Program-made: the position numbers and the translations under genes
Assembly: GCA_009809945.1 (NCBI GenBank)
Contig: WTPW01000400.1
Span: 39,167 to 103,166, forward strand
Source of the DNA: Gigaspora margarita
Lineage: Eukaryota > Glomeromycota > Glomeromycetes > Diversisporales > Gigasporaceae
Reading direction: 5' to 3'
Length of the DNA stretch: 64,000 nucleotides
Shown: in pieces, positions 57,096 to 64,000 of the stretch
Position numbering within the stretch: the stretch's first letter is position 1
How the letters are laid out: every line of letters starts with the position of its first letter
Notes under the pieces: model-generated
The model's input: the letters and a program-made list of their open reading frames with translations, nothing else
Told to the model about the DNA's origin: nothing
The model's database searches: none

Positions 57096-58106
57096 ATATT
57101 GGTGAGATTATTTTTGCCTGTATTAGCATTGCCAATTAATAAAATTTTAACATATTTCGCATAAGGGCAAAAAATGAAACAATGACACTATGTATATTAA
57201 ATATCGTTTTATCAGTAAACTATTTTATTTAAATTAATTTTTTGTCTTATGGCTTCTATTTCAATTAAAGTTCAAATTTTCGATGTAAGGAAAATCGATG
57301 CACACTCACGATAAATGAATAAATGTATTTTAGAAAAAAGATATCCATTTCATCGTGCAATATTTAATTTTTTTTTTTTGATCGAATGTTTGTGCATTTT
57401 TTTACATATTGTATCTATCGGTGTAGCATTTTTCATATCAATTTTTTATCATATTAGTAGATGCTTAAGTATTAATAAAGCAAAGAATTTACGTCAAGAA
57501 ATTTTATAAATAAAGTCGGATAAAATAAAAACAAATAGAATTAGAATTATCAGCTGTATTTTGTTTAAAACGAAATGTACATAGCTTTCGTTTAAAAGAA
57601 TAGGCAAGCTAATCAAAATCCTTTTAACATGGAAATGTGCATTATTAGAGCTTTGTGGTTATTGGCAATCTACCAGCTAAATGTGTATTTGTCTGCCCTT
57701 TTGAAATTAGCAATTACGTGAAAAGTGAATTAACCATATATATTAAGTTCGTTCCGAAATTATTAATACGTATAATCTATAAGACGATTTCAATTTGTAC
57801 AATATGTACACAGATATGGGGGTAAGTCAGTAGAAACGCACCATACGTTTTTTAGTAAATATTTTTGAATTTTCAAACAAAAATAACTTGACAAAAACTT
57901 AACCAAATTTAGTAATTATATAATTAGCATTTTAAGATATCAATAATAAAATATTATTATTAATATATACACTTTATTTATTATTACCAGTATATCATTT
58001 TAGTGTATGTGTGAATATACACTTAAGAAATTTTCAATAAACAACTATCTGAATATTTTCTAGTTCGACACAAAGAGTATTCTCTATCTATTAATAGCAA
58101 GTTTAA
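57096..58106. other. intergenic stretch between PAS gene and kinase relic
   Basis: The open frame at 57315-57509 (hydrophobic, FFFLIECLCIFLHIVSIGVAF) could encode a membrane segment but lacks other support. The region must hold any terminator of the PAS gene; an AATAAA-like ATTAATAAAAT occurs near 57137. Confidence 0.35.
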
Positions 58107-59581
58107 ATGGTTCGTAAACTTTCTGAAATGCTTAATTGTATTAACATTGATGAAGCTATAGAAGAAATTAATAGGGGTGGTCATGGAGTGATTTATAAAT
58201 ATGAATGTAAAATTTGAAAAAACACAAAAGTCCTTAAACGTTTAAAAGACAGTAAACAACATCAAAAATTTAACAGTGAGGTAAATGAAAAATTTATTTA
58301 TTGCATTTAGGATCCTAAATGTAGTGAGGGATTTCAGAATTAAAAAAAAAAAATAATAACGTATTTCGGAAATAAATGGGAGTTTAAAAATCTTATTTGA
58401 GTATCAAAAATTTTGAAATCGGAAAATGTAATGGGAGTATTTAGAGACTCCAATTTAACGAAATGAATAAGCTTATTCAAATTTATCGGAAAATGAAATA
58501 AAGTTTATACATCGTCATTTGAAAATAAATACGTTATTTATTCGTGTCAAAATTAGATTCCCGCACGTTAATTCTGAAACCTCTCATTCTGGATAATTAA
58601 ATTTAAATATATCAATGTCATAAATATCAGTAGAGAATAAATTTTTTATGACAGAGTGAAACCTGAGTCAAAAAACTCGATTTCACCCTCCCGTATTTTC
58701 TTATCACTAATGCAACCTTTATTTTAAATTACATACAAGGTCGAAATTTTACGAAAAATTCAGGGACATTCTAATATAATTACTTTCTATGGAACTGCAA
58801 AAGGTATATTACTGAATAGTTTATTAAACTTTTTTAGAGCACGTTTAAATTACTTAATACCAAGTTAAAATATTTCTAATTTTACTGTTTATTATCACCA
58901 AAAATAGATCCTTCGAAAGAATATTATTATATGATTTTACAATATGCCGATAAAGATTTACGGGATTATTTAAGAGAAAATTTCGAAAGTCTACAATTGA
59001 TTGATAAATTTCGCATGGCTGAAGAAACTGCGCGAGGTCTTTGGTTTTTACATTCTAAGGATATAGTTCATTGTGACTTAGTAAGCATATATATATATTT
59101 ATTTATTTACATATTACTTTAATTATTTAAATAACATCTATCATTTTTTTGGTAGAATTCTAGAAATATTCTTGTCTATAATAAGCAAATTAAGATCACT
59201 GACTTTGGTACGTCGAGGCAGATTAAAGAAGGTTCAACACTGTCATGTTCAGAAATTGAAGGCATGATAGCATATATAGATCCCAGATGCTTAAAAGATT
59301 CAATATTCGATAAAACATCGGATATATATAGTCTTGGGGTTATTCTTTGGGAGATTTCAAGCGGTCAACCACCATTCAAACAAAAGTCTTCGTTTGAAAT
59401 CTTTTTGGAAATTCAATTATCAGATGAATTTAGAGAAACTCCAGCAGAAAAAACACCATTTCAATACGTTGAACTTTACAAGAAATGTTGGAATAAAGAT
59501 CCTCATATTCGTCCGGAAATGCCTTTAATCATTAAAACCTTAAATAGATTACAAAGATCTGGATATCCGATTATCTATTAG
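58107..59581 (+). pseudogene. TKL-type kinase gene with a stop in the N-lobe and HCD for HRD
   Basis: Exons are 58107-58280, 58740-58803, 58908-59080 and 59156-59581. All borders are GT-AG and keep frame. Exon 1 (MVRKLSEMLNCINIDEAIEE, glycine loop NRGGHGVIYKYE) has TGA at 58215-58217, where Trp would fit (KI-W-KNTKVLKRLK). Exon 2 reads VEILRKIQGHSNIITFYGTAK, exon 3 the hinge MILQYADKDLRDYL and DIVHCDL, and exon 4 NSRNILVYNKQIKITDFG, SDIYSLGVILWEISSG and RPEMPLII up to TAG. Arg of HRD is Cys; the catalytic Asp and the DFG are kept. APE reads DPR. Apart from the single stop the gene is whole, so it died recently or is read through or re-initiated. Intron 1 is swollen by a MITE (58321-58596). 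Confidence 0.75.
58321..58596. mobile_element. MITE inside intron 1 of the kinase relic
   Basis: AGTGAGGGATTTCAGAATTA on the left and, reversed, AATGAGAGGTTTCAGAATTA on the right are inverted. CGTATTT(C/A) pairs further in. It explains why this intron is 459 bp while the others are 75-104 bp. A related fragment (GGTTTCAAAGTTAAATGCGG) follows the gene at 59748-59865. Confidence 0.6.
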
Positions 59582-59936
59582 GTACAGACGTATGTAAGTA
59601 CATATGCATGCAAAATAGTACAACTTAATCTTGAAGTTTTAATATTTTTAAATTTATACTAAAAATAGAAATAAGCAAATAGTATAAGAATTTTTAAGCA
59701 AATTTAGATTAAGAATTTATAAATTTTAAATATAAGAATTATGGGGGTTTCAAAGTTAAATGCGGGAATCTAATTAACGTTGAAATTGATGACGTTTTGT
59801 AGAAATAAATAATTCCAATATCGTTATTGTATTAAAAATATTTGTAATGGGGTTTCAAACATTGGCAAAATGAATAAATTGGTAAAATCTGAATAAATTT
59901 AAACAAAAATAATTACAAATATTATATTAGGCTCAC

Positions 59937-60322
59937 TTCACTGACACTCATTTTGTAGATATAAATATTTTACCGAAAATAATTCGCCGACATGTTTTAT
60001 TTCAGCGACATTTATTTGACCGACAAGTTCATTTCACTGACAGTTTATTTCATTTATGCTCATTTATTTGACTGACAAGTTCATTTCACTGACAGTTTAT
60101 TTCATTTAAACTCATTTCGCCAACAAAATAATTCAAATTATTGTCGTTATGATCAAGTTAGAATTAGAGGCTATGTTATTGTAATTTATAAAATAAAAAA
60201 CTTGTCTGTGTAATGAGCTTCGGTGAAATAACTTGTCGGTCAAATAATGTCGGTAAATAAAACATGGCAAATTTTTTTCGGTAAAATGTTATGTTTATGA
60301 AGTGAGTGTCGGTGAATTGATA
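59937..60322. mobile_element. inverted-repeat element built of TTCACCGACA words
   Basis: The ends ACTTCACTGACACTCATTTT and the reversed AATTCACCGACACTCACTTC continue as matching arms of more than 100 bp (TTTTACCGAAAA, TTTATTTGACCGACAAGTT). It is 386 bp and non-coding. A diverged relative lies at 8690-9165. Confidence 0.75.
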
Positions 60323-60346
60323 CAAAAATTTTAAATTTTACATGTA

Positions 60347-60505
60347 CAGTCAAACCTCAGTTATCCATTTTGTCCAGAGAATTTTTGGACTTATAACTTA
60401 GGTAGAGATATAACTGAGGCAGTATTTAACAAATTTAGGATTTATTCTGCTAAATAATAGGGATATACATGTAACTTATAACTTAGTGGAGATATAACTG
60501 AGTAA
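60347..60505. mobile_element. Tc1/pogo-like MITE
   Basis: It begins CAGTCAAACCTCAGTTATCC after TA, the standard pogo/Tigger-type terminus. TTATAACTTAGG and GAGATATAACTGAG repeat inside in both halves. The right end is less certain. Confidence 0.6.
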
Positions 60506-60573
60506 TATGTGTATGTAGAAATGGGTTTCGTTCATGTGCATGATTCCTCAATCATGCGCGTGAATGCGCATTA

Positions 60574-60660
60574 AGGTTAGGGTGAACGTAGATCATTTTT
60601 AATAATGATCACGTTGTAATCATATGAAATCAGGTGATCGACCAATCTGGGTTCAGGGAC
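60574..60660. mobile_element. truncated TTAA MITE
   Basis: TTAAGGTTAGGGTGAACGTAG followed by ATCATTTTTAATAATGATCACG and ATCATATGAAATCAGG matches the reversed right half of 4284-4648. No partner end was found. Confidence 0.5.
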
Positions 60661-60989
60661 CCTGAAAAATTTCGATAAAATTACGTAAAAATTGTTTTGG
60701 GTAACAGTGAAAATTTTTTTTATTGCTAATAAAATTTAAATCAAAATTTTATTTAATTTTGATATTATAAAAATAAAACATTTATTTTAATACACAAATT
60801 AAACAGTTACTAGTATCTTCATATACTTTTAATTGTTGCCTCTTTCATAATTGCAAATTGCCAAAATCTTCTTTGTTAAGTTTTATTAAAAAATGCCTTT
60901 CGACTTAGTTAAATCACAGTAACAAGTGAGGTTACACAAAGTGATCACTGTCTAAGGTTGCTCTAGTTACCTACTATCTTAAAAGAAGT

Positions 60990-61752
60990 AGATATGGATA
61001 ACAATATCTAGATTAGATCACACAAAGTTGATTTTGTTTTGCATTACATGGAATCTGAAAACTTGGTGGTTTTTTTTTTTTAATTTACTAAAATTGATAG
61101 AATAATGTTTGCATCTAAGATTAAGCAACACAAAATTGACAAAATTGATTTTTATTTTGTATTAAATGGAATTTGAAAATAGGTTAGTGAGTCAGGTTTA
61201 TTTTTTTAATTTACTGTATTTGATAAAATAAAGTTCACGTAAAAAGTTATGCAAGGTTAATTTTTCATTTTGCACAACAAGAAAACAAAAAATTGGAATG
61301 GCTATTATTTTTATTTTTCTTTTTTTTTTAATTTAAATTAATAAAAATATTCACATTTAGATTAGACCATGCAAAGTTAATTTTTCATTTTGCATTATAT
61401 GGAGTCTGAAAACTTTGGTTAGTCGGTAGGGTTTTTTTAATTTACTGCAAATTAACAAAATAATGTTTGCATCTAAGATTAGGTGACACAAAATGGAATC
61501 TGAAAATGGGTTGGTGAGTTGGGATTATTTTTTAATTTACTGTACTGTATATTAATAAAATAATGTTCACGTAAAAAGATATGTAAGATTAATTTTTAAC
61601 AAGAAAAACAAACAATTGGAACGGTTGTCTTTTCTTTTTTTTTTTTTTAATTCAAATTAATAAAATAATATTCATATCTAGATTAACTACGCAAAGTTGA
61701 TTTTTTGTTTTGCATTACATAGAATCTGAAAACTTCAGTCAGTCAGTGGGCT

Positions 61753-61802
<50 letters not shown>

Positions 61803-61990
61803 GTATCACAAAATTGATTTTTCATTATGCATTAAATGGAATCTATAATGAATTGGTAAATCAGGTTTATATTTTTTAATTTATAGTATATTAATAAAAT
61901 AATGTTCACGTAAAAATTTATGCAGGTTAATTTTTGTTTTGCGCAACAAGAAAACAAAGAATTGGAATGACTGTCATGTTTTCCATTAAT
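60990..61990. repeat. higher-order tandem repeat, units of about 320-350 bp with three subunits
   Basis: Matching landmarks recur. CTAGATTAG... CAAAGTT occurs at about 61011, 61360 and 61679, CATCTAAGATTA at 61111 and 61469, and TTCACGTAAAAA at 61233, 61567 and 61905. TTGGAATGG/ACGG/ATGACTGTC occurs at 61292, 61614 and 61957. Each large unit contains three related subunits of about 105-125 bp, each with GATTTTT-ATTTTGCATTA, AATCTGAAAA, a T-run and TTTAATTTACT. A T-run in the third unit has grown to 47 bases (61755-61801). Confidence 0.7.
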
Positions 61991-62219
61991 GATTTCACAC
62001 AATTAGATTAGACCAATTCGATTCAATGGTTTACATTACCCTCCTTTTAACCCCCTTCTCTCTCTATTAGTAAAAAAATTTTTAGGAGAACATAATGCTG
62101 GGTAGAATTAAGACCAGAAATTGTAAGGATCTAAAACTTTTTAAGAAGAAAATAACGAACATAAAAGACAAGTATGGGCAACCCAATAAATAAATTACCA
62201 GGGTGAGTATGAAGTTTAA
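61991..62219. other. intergenic piece ending in the ACCAGGGTGAGTATGAAG repeat
   Basis: No gene. The last about 25 bases are the left half of the repeat unit split by the next element. Confidence 0.4.
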
Positions 62220-62736
62220 GGGTAGGGGGTACAAATTGCAAATTACATATAAAATTCGTGGTATTGATTTATTCTTTTTAAAATTTTGTGAAATTTTTTT
62301 AAGCAAATCATTTTTGAACTATTAAATAAAAGTATAGAGCAAGTTTTTCTGATTCTAAAAATAGCAAATTTGTTAAAATTGGTTGAATATTCATCAAGTT
62401 ATGACGATTTAAATTTTAGTTGTCAAAAGTTGTTTACAAAATCATATGATGATCATATGATATCGACCAATCAAAATTGATCATTTTGTGTAACTGGGGG
62501 AAATTTGAGCCCACTGGGGGAAACTTTATGATATATAGAAGTATAATTTTTTTAAATATATACTTTATTAAAATTTTACTATTATATAATGTGCATTTTG
62601 TTCTATATATTATAAAATTTTAGTCAAATTTGATTACAACTGTGAAAAGTTTTATTAGTAGCACATTTTTAATTTCTATATAAATCTCATTGTACCACTG
62701 AAATCATATGATAAATGATCTATGTACCCCCTACCC
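62220..62736. mobile_element. MITE with TTAA target site, copy 3 (517 bp)
   Basis: The ends are GGGTAGGGGGTAC and its perfect reverse complement, with TTAA on both sides (62216-62219, 62737-62740). Removal joins GAAGTTTAATTCTG, the exact word found uninterrupted at 37470, which proves the borders. Two GGGGGAAA blocks near 62500 correspond to the G-runs containing the ambiguous bases in copy 1. Confidence 0.85.
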
Positions 62737-62740
62737 TTAA

Positions 62741-64000
62741 TTCTGTTCGCTTTAACATTTGTGTTTCAAAAAAACATATGTATGCAAAACTGTAATTGTT
62801 TAATTGTTTAATAATTACCAGTCTGAGTACTGTATGAAGTTTAATTTTGTTTGCTTAAAAGTAAAAATCATGAAAACTTCAATACTAACTCAACTGTAAC
62901 CACTGTATATACTGCATTAGGAAATAAATTCTGTTGCAGAATTCTATACAGTAAAGGGGCACCAGTGGCACCCTGCAAGCACTTGTATCTGGTATATAAA
63001 AGTAAAATAATACTAAGCAAATTGATTTTTATGCAATAATAAATATTACTTAAGAGAACAATATACACCTACTCTAAAATTTTCATGTAAATCAGTTGAT
63101 ATTTGGGGTTTTTGTCTTAAAAATACTCTATGATACTAGAAAATTTTTTGAGAAATAGTAAATAAAGATTGCATAACACAAACAACCCAAACTTTATTTT
63201 ACTAATTTTAGATATAATCTTTACAAAATTTTTTATGATTGGATAAAAATTAAAATTGTGCAATAATGCCCTATGCAAAATTGAAGGTAAAATATTTATC
63301 TGATATATCAATTATTTTATTTTAGATATGGTGCAAGAAACCTTAACTTGCCAATATGATTGATAACTTTAAAATCTATTAACTTTTTAAAAAAATTAAT
63401 ATTTTAAAAAACTAATTAGTAACTTTGCTTTTTAAGAAAGTTCTATAAAATTATCAGTTAGATTTTAAAATATATGCTTTCTATAAGAAGTTAATAGCTT
63501 TTAAAGTTAAATTATTTTATTTTAAAAATAAAAATTGAACATATATAATTTTTAAATTTGACCAATCAAAAACTTTGATTTTTTATTATATAAAATTTTT
63601 GGTCAATCAAAATTCAGATTTAAATAATAAAATTTTTAAAAAGTTTTTAATTAGATTTGTATTATCTATTCTAGCAATTGATTGACTAATTTAGGTTATA
63701 CTGTATATACAAAATTGAAACAATGTCTAGTTAAGCTTTCTGCACCATATTTTTCAAATTTTTATCAAAATTTCTGGACTTCCAAAACTTATTTTTAATA
63801 TTAAGTTAACTTATTTATAATATTTGCACAAAATAAGCTATATTTTCATAAATTAATATTTAACAAAAATCTCAATTTGGTTTGAGAACCTTGGAACTCA
63901 TTTTATTGATAAGTTTTTATTTTACCTTTATACAAAAAAATACCTATATTCATAGATATATAAAATGAAAAATTGATCTAATAAAAAGTTACCTGATTTT
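62741..64000. other. A/T-rich end of window with repeat fragments
   Basis: 62741-62900 continues the GAGTA-CTGTATGAAGTTTAATT repeat units. About 62985-63090 is one arm of the 6985-7256 fold-back family. The remainder is A/T-rich with no gene; the frames at 62851-63311 are not supported. Confidence 0.45.

Noticed and set aside
62868-63068. Open frames on both strands near the window end
   Set aside because: They overlap a dispersed fold-back arm and satellite units, with no domain or splice support.

Overview
The window looks like nuclear DNA of an arbuscular-mycorrhizal fungus of the Rhizophagus type (Glomeromycotina). The evidence is an extreme A+T content, short GT-AG introns of about 65-85 bp, a Sel1-repeat/TKL-kinase gene, several decayed TKL-kinase copies, a C-terminal domain I know mainly from Rhizophagus proteins, and a very high load of small non-autonomous DNA transposons. 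The species call is inference. Gene density is very low: I see two genes that look intact, about nine broken or fragmentary ones, and a few open frames I cannot vouch for. I see no tRNA operon, rRNA or CRISPR array.

Layout. 1-9.2 kb is nested transposon debris: a TA-site MITE, a 5'-truncated LINE, two TTAA-site MITEs sharing one TTAA, and a 1.3-kb hAT relic. 9.2-12.7 kb holds two small genes, each split by a hAT MITE with an exact 8-bp target duplication, plus a 1.06-kb hAT. 13.5-15.0 kb is a hAT containing a second, younger hAT MITE. 16.5-18.6 kb (minus strand) is an intact two-exon gene for eight Sel1 repeats followed by a TKL kinase. 21.1-25.4 kb is one coding frame cut in two by a 3.9-kb hAT. 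26-44 kb is mostly repeats: a MULE-like element with a 9-bp duplication, large fold-backs, a duplicated repeat block, a SINE-like unit, a second copy of which is interrupted by a 1.95-kb hAT, and a pair of matching hairpins.

44.4-47.6 kb is a relic of a gene with three kinase domains in tandem, itself split by a hAT MITE. It is followed at 47.7-51.4 kb by an unusual array: about 35-40 diverged units of about 85 bp, almost every one carrying a GTRAGT hexamer just after a YAG. 53.7-57.1 kb carries a six-exon gene encoding a PAS sensor domain joined to a lineage-specific C-terminal domain, a headless pseudogene copy of it, and a 52-bp minisatellite that starts inside its stop-codon region. 58.1-59.6 kb is a decayed single-domain kinase. 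The last 4 kb holds more MITEs and a three-subunit higher-order tandem repeat.

How the parts relate. The kinase and PAS genes belong to families used in signalling, but nothing here shows that they act together. The clearest biology is the fate of expanded gene families: intact copies lie beside copies broken by stop codons, frameshifts, splice-site loss and precisely dated MITE insertions.
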